A stretch of 64,000 nt of DNA. It comes from Bartonella harrusi. Its GTDB lineage: Bacteria; Pseudomonadota; Alphaproteobacteria; Rhizobiales; Rhizobiaceae. Positions 44,674 to 53,742 of this stretch are shown piece by piece; within the stretch, counting starts at the first letter, position 1, and every line of letters begins with the position of its first letter. The stretch is taken from assembly GCF_024297065.1 (NCBI RefSeq), contig NZ_CP101114.1:496001-560000 (forward strand), written 5' to 3'. Both the position numbers and the translations under genes were made by a program. The notes under the pieces are model-generated. The model made no database searches and had not been told where the DNA came from. It saw only the letters and a program-made list of their open reading frames with translations.

Positions 44674-45654
44674 ATGTCTAATATTTATGACTGGTCGTTA
44701 AAGGCTGATGAAAACGCTAATTCAGATAGTATCATTAATTGGGCAGAAGGTCAGCCGCCTAGTTCTGTCAATGATAGTGCACGAGCAATGATGCAGCGTG
44801 TGCGTGAATATCTTGCAGATAGTGGAGGCTCTATTAACTCACATTTTATGGTGAACGTGGAAGATAAAACAACATTTATTACGTTGAAGACAGCTTCACC
44901 TATAGAGAAATACAAAAATGATATCATCATACGTTTTAAGTCTCGTGGTGTAAACCTTGGTACGACAACGATAGCCATTAATAACATAGGGGAGAAACCA
45001 CTTTATAAAGCAACCAATACGGGTATTATGCCATTAGAAGGCGGAGAGTTACAAACAGGCGGTATTTATGAAATGGTATATCATGCCGATATTTCAATGG
45101 AAGATTGTGATGGTTGGTATCTCTTAAATCCTACACCTCTTCCACCACCAAAAGTAGAAATCTTTCCTTCAGGGTTTATTGCTACATTTGCGATGCAAGA
45201 AGTACCAAATGGTTGGCTTTTATGTGACGGTACTGCTTATAAACGCAAAGATTATCCGCAGCTATTCAAAGCCATAGGTGATAAATGGGGAAAAGACAGT
45301 GAGACAACCTTTAAAGTTCCTGATTTTAGAGGGATGTTTTTACGTGGCTTTGATAATGGCCGTGGTTTAGATAGAGGTCGAAAATTTGCAGATGAACAGC
45401 AAGATAGCTTTAAAATGCATACGCATGATTGCACTATTGAAGAGGCAGGTAAGCATACGCACGATTTTCAGTATGATGGAGTTGGGTGGAGTGCCAATGA
45501 TATTGGTAGAAGGAATCCAAATTATCACTATAGCGTTATAGCAGGGAGGACAAAACCAGCTGGTGTGCACACGCATAAAGCAAAACTTGCCACAACAGGT
45601 GAAAGAGAAACACGACCTGTTAATACAACTGTTGTTTACGCTATAAAATCATGA
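44674..45654 (+). CDS. Phage tail-collar domain protein
   Basis: Prophage-type tail fibre or collar protein. The C-terminal part is a Phage_collar domain: FATFAMQEVPNGWLLCDGTA... with KVPDFRGMFLRGFD and a His-rich receptor-tip stretch (THDCTIEEAGKHTHDF, GVHTHKA). The N-terminus (MSNIYDWSLKADENANSDSI, INWAEGQPPSSVNDSAR) resembles tail-fibre attachment regions. 326 residues, apparently intact, good GAGGGGGG upstream of ATG. No other phage structural genes surround it. It may be a leftover of a prophage or a retained adhesin-like gene. Confidence 0.85.
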   Translation: MSNIYDWSLKADENANSDSIINWAEGQPPSSVNDSARAMMQRVREYLADSGGSINSHFMVNVEDKTTFITLKTASPIEKYKNDIIIRFKSRGVNLGTTTIAINNIGEKPLYKATNTGIMPLEGGELQTGGIYEMVYHADISMEDCDGWYLLNPTPLPPPKVEIFPSGFIATFAMQEVPNGWLLCDGTAYKRKDYPQLFKAIGDKWGKDSETTFKVPDFRGMFLRGFDNGRGLDRGRKFADEQQDSFKMHTHDCTIEEAGKHTHDFQYDGVGWSANDIGRRNPNYHYSVIAGRTKPAGVHTHKAKLATTGERETRPVNTTVVYAIKS

Positions 45655-45700
45655 AGACTATCAGGTGACAAATAAAAAAAACTCCTTTTGATGCTTTTGT

Positions 45701-45730
45701 TAACGCGGAGTCATTTCGCGTTATTTTTTT
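45701..45730 (+). terminator. Rho-independent terminator after the tail-collar gene
   Basis: A seven-base stem TAACGCG (45701-45707) pairs with CGCGTTA (45717-45723), loop of nine bases, followed by seven T (45724-45730). The next ATG starts directly after this T-run. Confidence 0.8.
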
Positions 45731-46096
45731 ATGCAAGTAATAAAAGGTTTATCTCTCAATGAACAAGAATATTTGAAAGTATTAAAAAAAACTTTTGGAA
45801 TGTTCTGGAAGCAATTTCAAAGAGCTATAGAGTTGAGGGACAGAATTGATTGACAAGAAAAAGAAAGTTATGATTTTTTAAATCTATCATTGCATAGAAA
45901 ATGGGCAAACAATAATACATTTTTCTTAACAATTCTTTATCAATTGCAAAAGCATTCTCATGGATCCTTGATGTTGTTTTATAAAGATCAAAGTGATAAA
46001 AAAGAGGGAAAGTTCTTATTGATGTTAGAAAAAAAAAAACATCCTCGTATTAAAGCCTTAAGTATTTTCATTAAGGGAAGTTTCGAATACTATTGA
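45731..46096 (+). pseudogene. Split small ORF after the tail-collar gene
   Basis: One frame from ATG 45731 (MQVIKGLSLNEQEYLKVLKK) runs to TAA at 46096, interrupted by a single TGA at 45851-45853 after RDRID. Both halves have a plausible composition (HRKWANNNTFFLTILYQLQK in the second). About 121 residues without the stop. The family is not known to me. The ATG has no ribosome-binding site and abuts a terminator, so the frame may not be translated; it looks like a phage-derived relic. Confidence 0.5.
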
Positions 46097-46288
46097 AATT
46101 GAAAAGGCGTATTTTTTTCCGCAGTATTTTGGAGGAAAGAGGATTATAGTCTTCTTTTAAAATAGTATATCTACTATACAGAAAACTATTCATGAAAAAA
46201 TGACATCTAAGCACGTTTTTACATTTTACTTTGCTAGATCATTGAATTCTTTGATTAAAAAAACAGAATTCAAAATAAATTGGTTATC

Positions 46289-47083
46289 TTATAGGCAAGA
46301 TGCTGTTTGAGGTAATATAAATGGAATATCTGCTTTAGGTAATTCAGAAACAGTTAAAGGACAATGATAAACATCACGTAGATTTTGCGTTGTCAAAACA
46401 GTAGAGGCATTTCCTTCACAATGAACCTTTCCTTGCTTTAGCAATATCATTTTATCTGCATAATGTGAGGCAAGATTAAGATCATGGAGAACAGCAAGAA
46501 CACCTCCACCGCAACGAGCAAAATTTTTAGCAATCTCCATCACAACAAGCTGATGTTGAATATCAAGGCTAGCAATAGGTTCATCTAAGATCATCCAACG
46601 AGAAATTCCATTATCAATGGGTTCCCAAACTTGGCAAAGCACACGAGCAAGTTGCACCCTAGCTTGTTCCCCTCCTGATAATTTATGATAATATTGCTTG
46701 CTATAGTCAGCAAGTCCGACACGCTCTAAAGCTTTTTGGATAAGATTTTGTAATTTAATTTTTGCAAAGGCACATTTATTTACCGAAAGACCAAGTTCTA
46801 CAACCTCATGGACTAAAAATGGAAATGCCAGTATTGTTGATTGTGGAAGAACTGCGCGCATTTGCGCCATTTCACAAGTTTTTGTCTGACGAACATCATA
46901 ACCGTTTAAGGTTATTTTTCCACTAAAGGAAAGCTCTCCACTCAGTGCTTTAATAAAAGTACTTTTCCCAGATCCATTAGGACCGATAATAATGGTAAGA
47001 TCACCACAATTCGCTTGAATGTCTATATGGTTAAGAATTTGTTTTTTCCCGCGTTGAACGCAAATATCGGTTGCCTCAATCAT
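46289..47083 (-). CDS. hmuV: Heme ABC transporter ATP-binding protein
   Basis: Energises heme uptake through the HutC-type permease. Walker A IGPNGSGKSTFIK, signature LSGGEQARVQLARVL, Walker B MILDEPIASLD, and switch histidine in AVLHDLNLA. The best start is ATG 47083 (MIEATDICVQRGKKQ), overlapping the permease stop (ATGA); the frame is open to 47119. About 264 residues. Last gene of the leftward heme operon. Confidence 0.93.
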   Translation of the reverse strand: MIEATDICVQRGKKQILNHIDIQANCGDLTIIIGPNGSGKSTFIKALSGELSFSGKITLNGYDVRQTKTCEMAQMRAVLPQSTILAFPFLVHEVVELGLSVNKCAFAKIKLQNLIQKALERVGLADYSKQYYHKLSGGEQARVQLARVLCQVWEPIDNGISRWMILDEPIASLDIQHQLVVMEIAKNFARCGGGVLAVLHDLNLASHYADKMILLKQGKVHCEGNASTVLTTQNLRDVYHCPLTVSELPKADIPFILPQTASCL

Positions 47084-48177
47084 GAAAATTCCGTTCCTCT
47101 TTTGCATATAAGAATCCACAGGAAAAAAGGAGCACCAAAAAGCGCTGTCACGATGCCTATTGGTAATTCTGCTGGAGCAACAATTAAACGTGCAAAGGTA
47201 TCAGCAAAAACAAGCAACGCTGCTCCCAACAGAGCAGAGCAGGGGATGAGATAACGGTGATCTGGACCAATGAGTTGACGCAAAATATGGGGAACAACAA
47301 TACCGATAAAACCAATGCCTCCACTCATAGCAACTGCACTACCACACATAAGGGCAACAAGGAGAATAGCAATATTTTTAACCCATTGAATATTAAAACC
47401 AATATGCCCAGCAACGGCTTCTCCAAGAGCAAGAGCATTGAGTGCTCGTGATAAAAGGGGCGAAAAAAGAAGACCAACACAGATAAAAGGCAGTATAAGC
47501 CAAACTTTTAACCATGTGGCACCTGCAAGAGAGCCAAGGCTCCAGAAAGTAATATCGCGCAGTTGTTGGTCGTTTGCAATAAAAATAAGTGTTCCCACAA
47601 CAGCACTGCTTAAAGCACCAAGAGCAATACCTGCAAGAAGCATTGTTGCAATAGAAGTAAAACTATGGTGTGTTGCTATTGTATAAAGAACAATTGTTGA
47701 CAGAAGACCACCAAAAAAAGCACCTATGATAACTTTGTAGGGTTCTAGAAAAGGTGCTAATGAAGCAGGAAAAGCAATACCAATAACAATGGCCAAAACA
47801 GCACCAAGACCTGCTCCTGCTGATACGCCTACAATTCCAGGATCTGCAAGAGGATTACGGAAAAGCCCCTGCATAAGAACACCAGAGACAGCGAGAGCTG
47901 ATCCAATCAATAATCCTAACATAATACGAGGAAGCCTAATATCGATAAGCACAAGATAATCACGCGTTTTACTGCTTATGGAAAAGTCTTTAGTAAGCAT
48001 ACCATGAAAAAAATCAAAGAAAGAAACCTTTGAAGGACCATTTAAAATCGCAGCAAAAATGCTAAAGGTGAGAAATATAATAAGACCTAATAATATAGTC
48101 TTTCTCAAATTGGCACGGTCTATGTTTTTCTTCTCTTTTGTTTCAGGTGCATACATTATGGATGTACTATCGACCAT
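47080..48177 (-). CDS. hmuU/hutC: Heme ABC transporter permease (FecCD family)
   Basis: Inner-membrane permease with about ten helices. Family blocks: RLPRIMLGLLIGSALAVSGVLMQGLFRNPLADPGIVGVSAGAG at the start of the core (quoted in part here: RLPRIMLGLLIGSALAV) and GGIGFIGIVVPHILR, the ATPase-contacting loop. 365 residues. Coupled at both ends: it follows the binding protein by five bases and overlaps hmuV. Confidence 0.93.
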   Translation of the reverse strand: MVDSTSIMYAPETKEKKNIDRANLRKTILLGLIIFLTFSIFAAILNGPSKVSFFDFFHGMLTKDFSISSKTRDYLVLIDIRLPRIMLGLLIGSALAVSGVLMQGLFRNPLADPGIVGVSAGAGLGAVLAIVIGIAFPASLAPFLEPYKVIIGAFFGGLLSTIVLYTIATHHSFTSIATMLLAGIALGALSSAVVGTLIFIANDQQLRDITFWSLGSLAGATWLKVWLILPFICVGLLFSPLLSRALNALALGEAVAGHIGFNIQWVKNIAILLVALMCGSAVAMSGGIGFIGIVVPHILRQLIGPDHRYLIPCSALLGAALLVFADTFARLIVAPAELPIGIVTALFGAPFFLWILICKRGTEFS

Positions 48178-48182
48178 TTTTA

Positions 48183-49085
48183 TCAGCTCTTACTCTTTTT
48201 GTTTGCACCATAAAATAAATTAATAAGTTCTCTTGATGCATCTGCGGTGCGCGGACCAAACCCTAAAAGATACATAACATCCATTTTTTTAATGGCATTA
48301 TTTTTTGCTGCATTGGTTGCTTGAACTGCTGGTATCGCTAAAATCTTTTCAAGGTTAGTTGATTTTCCTCGATGTGCCACAAACAAAATAACATCAGGAT
48401 TTGATTTCAATAACGCTTCGCTGTTGAGTAACTTATACCCTTTGTAATCGCTTATGGCATTGATACCACCTGAAAGCTTTATCATACTATCTGCAGCTGT
48501 ATCTGTTCCAGATGCCATAACACGCCCATTTTGTATGGAAAAAATAAAAAGAACACGCTTTGGTTTTGTAACTTTTGCCAAAAGAGCATCATTTTCCACA
48601 AAGTCACCACTTACTTTTTTAATTAATGCTGCTGCTTCTGCCTCACGATGAAGCGCTTTACCAACGAGGCGAATCTTTTCTATAACACTTTCACGGGAGT
48701 AGTTTTCCGGTATAATGACAAGAGGAATTGATGCTTTTTTTAGAATTTCAATTGCTGAAGGGGGACCGCTTCCTTCAACTAATAATATACCTTCTGGAGC
48801 AAGTGATAAAACACCTTCAGGTGAGAGAGCGCGCATATATCCAAGGACAGGAAGTTTAAGCGCTTCTTGCGGATAAACGCTTGTACTATCACGGGCAACA
48901 AGTTGGTCTTGTGCTCCCAATGCATAAACAATTTCTGTAAGAGAACCGCCAATAGAGACAATGCGCGCATTTTTAGAAAATTGTGTTGTAGGCTCAGCAA
49001 TGACTGGTTGAGAAAAGATGGGAAGAGAAAACAGTATAAAAATAAAGAAAAATTTTAGCAGTCTATGCAAAAAAAGCGTAAGCAT
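48183..49085 (-). CDS. hmuT/hutB: Periplasmic heme-binding protein
   Basis: Captures heme in the periplasm and delivers it to the permease. Signal peptide MLTLFLHRLLKFFFIFILFS...VIAEP, then NARIVSIGGSLTEIVYALGA and DSTSVYPQEALKLPVLGYMR, the region holding the heme-ligand tyrosine in this family. 300 residues, class III binding-protein fold. It is five bases from the permease gene. Confidence 0.93.
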   Translation of the reverse strand: MLTLFLHRLLKFFFIFILFSLPIFSQPVIAEPTTQFSKNARIVSIGGSLTEIVYALGAQDQLVARDSTSVYPQEALKLPVLGYMRALSPEGVLSLAPEGILLVEGSGPPSAIEILKKASIPLVIIPENYSRESVIEKIRLVGKALHREAEAAALIKKVSGDFVENDALLAKVTKPKRVLFIFSIQNGRVMASGTDTAADSMIKLSGGINAISDYKGYKLLNSEALLKSNPDVILFVAHRGKSTNLEKILAIPAVQATNAAKNNAIKKMDVMYLLGFGPRTADASRELINLFYGANKKSKS

Positions 49086-49101
49086 GTGACTTTACCTTGA
49101 T

Positions 49102-50148
49102 CTAAGCGATTGCTGTTTTTCTGTACGAGGGCAAACTGTTTAATAAAGAACGCCAATCCTCACGCTCTTTTTGGCCTTCCTTTCGCAAGCCAAAAAATTG
49201 AATAATCATCTCACTTTTTTTATCAAAAACTTCAAGAGAACTAACATAACCATCACTGGTAGGTTTGCGAACATGCCATATTTTATCAATTCCAGAAAGT
49301 AACAAATGCATGTCGAACTTATGATCAAGAATATTAATCCAAGGTCCCATTTGCTTAATATTTTTTATTTTTCCACTGAAAATTTGGATACAGCCTCTGT
49401 TGCCAATAAAGCACATAATTGGGATCTCCTGTTGTGCAGCTTTGTTTAGCATAATTTCAATAGCTTCTATTGCTAATTCATCAGCAAATTCGCTACCAGC
49501 ACATTTCACAGCATCATGTCGATTCATTTTCAGTTCAGAAATAATTTTATGAAGCTGATGTACGTCCGTCATTTGCCGCCAACGATCACGAAATTCTTCA
49601 ACATTTAGTTTTGTTATATCACATTGAGCTGAATCTGGCGCAGGAAGAATATCAAGAACAGGGGACTGATCTTCATGAAGAAGCTTATCAACAAGTTTAC
49701 TCCACTCTTCCATATCTGTTGTATCCTTAGGATAGAGTTTAAAAATAGCAACACCACTTTGATCAAAGAATTGCAAACTTTTCGTAGGCTTTCCAAGAAC
49801 AATCATGTCATATTCGAAACCAAATTTCCATTGTTTTGGAAAAATACGCAAATCGATTTCACCAAGTGTGATTGGAATATGTTGGCTTTGAACAACTTTT
49901 TCAAAGCGTCCTGTTATTTCGTGAACAGCGTAATCATTACGCGTCAATGCCATAACTGTTCCAAATTTAGGAGCACTTTCCAAGAATACAGCTACATCAG
50001 CTTCTAGTCTTTTAGCTTTCCCGATTGTACAATAGGCAGCAATAAGCTCTGCCTCAGATATCCCAATAGAGATTGCAAAATCACGATTTCGTATTTCTTT
50101 TTTTTCTTCACGCAAGCGAAGAATCGTTTCGGCTGTATAGGATGACAT
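49102..50148 (-). CDS. hemS: Heme-degrading/heme-handling protein HemS/HmuS
   Basis: Cytoplasmic heme chaperone or heme-degrading factor of the HemS/ChuS/HmuS family. Two repeats are visible: the first half has FGTVMALTRNDYAVHEITGRF, the second GNRGCIQIFSGKIKNIKQMG with DHKFDMHLL. A likely heme-ligand His lies in the N-terminal repeat. 348 residues, normal. The start is 269 bases from the end of hutA, and 16 bases separate it from the binding-protein gene. Confidence 0.93.
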   Translation of the reverse strand: MSSYTAETILRLREEKKEIRNRDFAISIGISEAELIAAYCTIGKAKRLEADVAVFLESAPKFGTVMALTRNDYAVHEITGRFEKVVQSQHIPITLGEIDLRIFPKQWKFGFEYDMIVLGKPTKSLQFFDQSGVAIFKLYPKDTTDMEEWSKLVDKLLHEDQSPVLDILPAPDSAQCDITKLNVEEFRDRWRQMTDVHQLHKIISELKMNRHDAVKCAGSEFADELAIEAIEIMLNKAAQQEIPIMCFIGNRGCIQIFSGKIKNIKQMGPWINILDHKFDMHLLLSGIDKIWHVRKPTSDGYVSSLEVFDKKSEMIIQFFGLRKEGQKEREDWRSLLNSLPSYRKTAIA

Positions 50149-50209
50149 GGACTTTCCTTATGTTACTTTAGAGAGTTAATTTTCAAAACATTACAATTCT
50201 AAGGCACTA

Positions 50210-50240
50210 GGTTGAATCACTCTCAATGAATGATTCAACC
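50210..50240. repeat. Perfect 10-bp inverted repeat between hutA and hemS
   Basis: GGTTGAATCA (50210-50219) is the reverse complement of TGATTCAACC (50231-50240), spaced by 11 bases. It lies 62 bases upstream of the hemS start on the minus strand and after hutA. It could be an attenuator or terminator for hutA, or an operator for hemS-hmuTUV. No T-run follows. Confidence 0.55.
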
Positions 50241-50417
50241 TTTCACAAAACAAAGCCGCTATTTCTAACAGCAGAACAACCAAAAACCGATTAATAAGGA
50301 AAAATAAAAGCTTTTCTTTCAAGTCTTTGTAATTTAAAGAACAACGATAACAAAAACACAATAACTCATCCTTTTATCGACAAAATTCTATATTGATCTC
50401 ACAGTTAATAAGAGTGA

Positions 50418-52598
50418 CTAAAATTTTTGTACGAACGACACCTTAAAATTACGCCCAGGTTGACTATAATAATCATCTGGTGTTGCACTTTTACTGGAAG
50501 GAAGATCAGACACATTCCAATATTTCGTATTGAAAAGATTATAGACACCAGCTCTTATAACAAACCCTTTTTCACCAAACGGTTTCCACCACCCAGTCAT
50601 ATCAACAATGTTATATCCTAGAATTTCTGGATAGCTAGCTTCTTTAGTCGCTTTATCACGTTTTGCAGATGAAGTGAGCACAACATCCGCTCCCCAAGTT
50701 TCTTTTGCATATCCTAATCCAATAACTGCTTTCAAAGGTGGAATGGAGTCTAGAGTTTCATTTTTATCAAGATCTTTTCCTTGCAAATAGACAAGGGCAA
50801 AGTTGCTATGTAATCCACTTTTAAGCGCCAAATGTCCTTTTGCTTCAACACCAAAAATACGTACATTTGAACGATTCATGTAATGCCGACGGGCAAACCG
50901 GAACTCTTCTGATGGCCCCTTATCTATGGTATCTATGAAATTTTTATATTGATTGACAAACCCACTAAATGAACCACCGAAGTTTTTATCCCCATATCTT
51001 ATACCAACATCATATCCATTGCTTATTTCTGCTTTAAGGTCAGGATTTCCCTTCACATAATAAGCACCGGGTTTGATATAAGAGACGTACAGTTCTGAAA
51101 CACGTGGTGCGCGAAAAGCTTGTGCCCATTGAGCATAAAGCGCTATTTGATCACGAACATCCCACTCCATCCGTAATTTAGGAGAAACATGTGAACCACT
51201 CTTTTCTGGTGGGAATTGATCAGAAATGAGAGCTTTCTCATAAGCGGAGGTTTTTTGAGGAATATTCTTATACCAATCATAACGAACACCAGGTGTTACA
51301 CGGAAACGATTATGGGAAAAGCCAATCTCATCTTCAAAAGCTAAACCAAAGTTGTAACTCTTCGCATCTGGTGAATCGGATCGATTAGCAGGAACAAACA
51401 GACATCCTTGCGCATTTTCCTTCAAATGACAATTATCTCTTCCTAACAAATAATGATGAAATTGAGATGACGAAACATCGGTGGCAAACTTTAATGTATG
51501 GCTTACAGTGCCAATATTCACTTTTTTGGAAGCATGAGCATTTAAACCATAATTGGTATTGCGCACAAGATTATCTCTCAAATAATCTCCTTTTGGTGCT
51601 CTAACACGAAACCCGCTCATAATATCATTATTTGACTGTTTTAGCCAATACAATTGCCCGCGGAACGTATCAAAAAGCGCATCTCCATTACCATTATAAT
51701 CATAAGAAAGAGAAAGACGTTCACGGCGCTTATTTTCCTGATCATAAACAGAACCAGGAGAGTATCTTTTGCTCATATTTAATAAATGCGTGTTTCTATT
51801 CTGGTCAAAGCGTTCTGATGTAAAACCAAGCCGGTGCTTGTCATTGAAATACTGATGAACTTTAAAAAGCAAATTATTTTGATCAAAATGAGCCGGGTTT
51901 TTACGGGTGCGCTCTTCATAATACCCTTCTATGGTTCCCATATTTTTGCGTTCATTGCCTTGCTCATGTGAGCCTTGGAAGAGCAAAAATGTTTGTTGAG
52001 CACGCACAGCAAAAGCTTGGTCTATGCGCCAACTGTTATTAACAGAATGATAACCACCTTTTATAAGGCTACCCCAATTCTTTTCATCAGAAATAAGATC
52101 TTCAGGATTAAGAGTACGTAAAGCAATAACGCCCCCTAGCGCACCAGATCCATAAAGACTAGAATCCGATCCGTGAATAACATCAAGTGTGGAAATTGCA
52201 CTAAAGTCAAACGTTGCATTGCCACTGTTTCCACGCAATATATCACTTACCCATGGAAGAACAATGCCATCCATCGTTGTGAGAATACGATCTCCATTCA
52301 AACCACGAATCACAAAGCTATTTTTTTCCGAATTATAGGCTACGGATGGATCGAGACGACCAATTTCATGAACATCACTGATTTGCTTTTCATCAATATC
52401 CTTAGCAGTTTTACGATCGGTTAGAATGGTTACGGGACCCGAATTCCCCTCTGTTTTGTTCCCTTTAATCACAATTGGGTTGAGCTCAGTTACAGAATTC
52501 TTTTCATTGTTTTGCGCAAAAACAAATGAAGGTATAAAGACTGACAACGCACCTAAAATCACGCAGTTTTTATGAATATTCTCTCGTCTTATTCGCAT
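50418..52598 (-). CDS. hutA: TonB-dependent heme receptor
   Basis: Outer-membrane heme receptor. Signal peptide (to FVFAQN), plug domain with GPVTILTDRKTAKDIDEKQ and SFVIRGLNGDRILTTMDG, then a 22-strand barrel ending in an aromatic residue (FKVSFVQKF). The C-terminal block has GKDLDKNETLDSIPPLKAVIG and NLFNTKYWNVSDLP typical of heme/hemoglobin receptors. 726 residues. ATG 52598 has AAAGG upstream. It is divergent from tonB with 208-238 bases between, so the promoter region is shared. Confidence 0.93.
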   Translation of the reverse strand: MRIRRENIHKNCVILGALSVFIPSFVFAQNNEKNSVTELNPIVIKGNKTEGNSGPVTILTDRKTAKDIDEKQISDVHEIGRLDPSVAYNSEKNSFVIRGLNGDRILTTMDGIVLPWVSDILRGNSGNATFDFSAISTLDVIHGSDSSLYGSGALGGVIALRTLNPEDLISDEKNWGSLIKGGYHSVNNSWRIDQAFAVRAQQTFLLFQGSHEQGNERKNMGTIEGYYEERTRKNPAHFDQNNLLFKVHQYFNDKHRLGFTSERFDQNRNTHLLNMSKRYSPGSVYDQENKRRERLSLSYDYNGNGDALFDTFRGQLYWLKQSNNDIMSGFRVRAPKGDYLRDNLVRNTNYGLNAHASKKVNIGTVSHTLKFATDVSSSQFHHYLLGRDNCHLKENAQGCLFVPANRSDSPDAKSYNFGLAFEDEIGFSHNRFRVTPGVRYDWYKNIPQKTSAYEKALISDQFPPEKSGSHVSPKLRMEWDVRDQIALYAQWAQAFRAPRVSELYVSYIKPGAYYVKGNPDLKAEISNGYDVGIRYGDKNFGGSFSGFVNQYKNFIDTIDKGPSEEFRFARRHYMNRSNVRIFGVEAKGHLALKSGLHSNFALVYLQGKDLDKNETLDSIPPLKAVIGLGYAKETWGADVVLTSSAKRDKATKEASYPEILGYNIVDMTGWWKPFGEKGFVIRAGVYNLFNTKYWNVSDLPSSKSATPDDYYSQPGRNFKVSFVQKF

Positions 52599-52836
52599 AA
52601 CACATTATAACCTTTATCTTAAACATCCCCTCTCTCGCTTGAAACTTATATCAAAACGCTTGACTCATCGACTAGGCATTAGCTCGCCAAGCAAAAGTGA
52701 TTAATTCAGCAAAAAACCACGCAGAGACCATATTAAACATGATAAAATCAGTCAAGAAAAAAGTTGCAATTTCAAAAGAGCCTGTTTTAATAAAACTTGT
52801 ACACCAATGTTGGGCTTCAGAATAGCGGTTGAAGAA

Positions 52837-53622
52837 ATGATGATTTTTACAAATACGAGACGGTTATTCATTCTTTGGATTGGTGCGTTTATTTGCGCTT
52901 TTTCTTTGCATATAGCATTGGGTGCACAGTTTTATTCTTACAGTACTGGTGTAAGCAATGGAATACATTCATCTACAATTGTGCTGTCTTTTGTGCAAGA
53001 GACTGTAGATCCAAATGCTAACACAGATTCTTTCGATATTGATACAGATTTATCGAATGTGAGTGCAGAGTCAGAATTGTTGCAGTCTGGCCCTTTAGAG
53101 CAAGAATCAGAGATATTAGAAGCAATGGATAAGGTTCAACCTGAAGAGCCTCAGCATATTGTGGAAAAGAATGATTTTGCAGTTCTTAAATCTTTGGAAA
53201 AACCTCTTCCTCAAAAAGTGGAGCATAGAGTCCTCGATAAAAAACTGATACCAATACGAAAGACTATGGTGAGCCGTGCCCCTGTGAAGGCCGTTCGTTC
53301 GTCTGCGAGCAGTCAGGGCGGTGATACAGCTGCACTTGAAGATGCCTTGTTAGTAGAATGGTTGACAAAAGTGCAGGCGCAATTAGAAATGCAAAAAGAA
53401 TATGTTGTAAAACAACGTGTCAGTCGTGCCAAAGGAACAGTCAAGTTAGAATTTAGGGTGCGTGAGCAGGGTAATATTTTTGCTAGACGCGTTGTAATCT
53501 CTTCGGGTGATGCGGAACTTGATCGATTAGCTATGGCAGCACTTTATCGGGTTGGCTCTTTTCCTCCTCCTCCTTCATCAAAAGTAAACAAGATTATCAG
53601 AGTATCATTGATATTTAGCTAA
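52837..53622 (+). CDS. tonB: TonB energy-transducing protein
   Basis: Couples proton-motive force to outer-membrane receptors such as HutA. One N-terminal membrane helix (LFILWIGAFICAFSLHIAL), a proline/glutamate-rich periplasmic spacer, and a C-terminal TonB domain (AKGTVKLEFRVREQGNIFAR, AALYRVGSFPPPPSS). 262 residues from ATG 52837; the frame begins at 52807, but that adds a polar extension before the helix. No exbB or exbD in the window, so they are elsewhere. Confidence 0.92.
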   Translation: MMIFTNTRRLFILWIGAFICAFSLHIALGAQFYSYSTGVSNGIHSSTIVLSFVQETVDPNANTDSFDIDTDLSNVSAESELLQSGPLEQESEILEAMDKVQPEEPQHIVEKNDFAVLKSLEKPLPQKVEHRVLDKKLIPIRKTMVSRAPVKAVRSSASSQGGDTAALEDALLVEWLTKVQAQLEMQKEYVVKQRVSRAKGTVKLEFRVREQGNIFARRVVISSGDAELDRLAMAALYRVGSFPPPPSSKVNKIIRVSLIFS

Positions 53623-53720
53623 TTTTTACGATTTTTTTCATTTTCATATCTCTTATTTTATTATTGCTGTAATGATGTGGTTTGTGTATTGAGAAACGAG
53701 AATGAATGACCTTGAGATAG

Positions 53721-53742
53721 ATTGAAATGATGTTATTTCAAT
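53721..53742. repeat. Inverted repeat between convergent tonB and slt
   Basis: ATTGAAAT (53721-53728) and ATTTCAAT (53735-53742) with a six-base spacer. It overlaps the slt stop codon. It may help end both transcripts, but no T-run supports it. Confidence 0.35.

Noticed and set aside
50149-50209. TTAGAATTGTAA-like half site, considered as an Irr (ICE) box
   Set aside because: Only one arm resembles the consensus; the second arm is missing.
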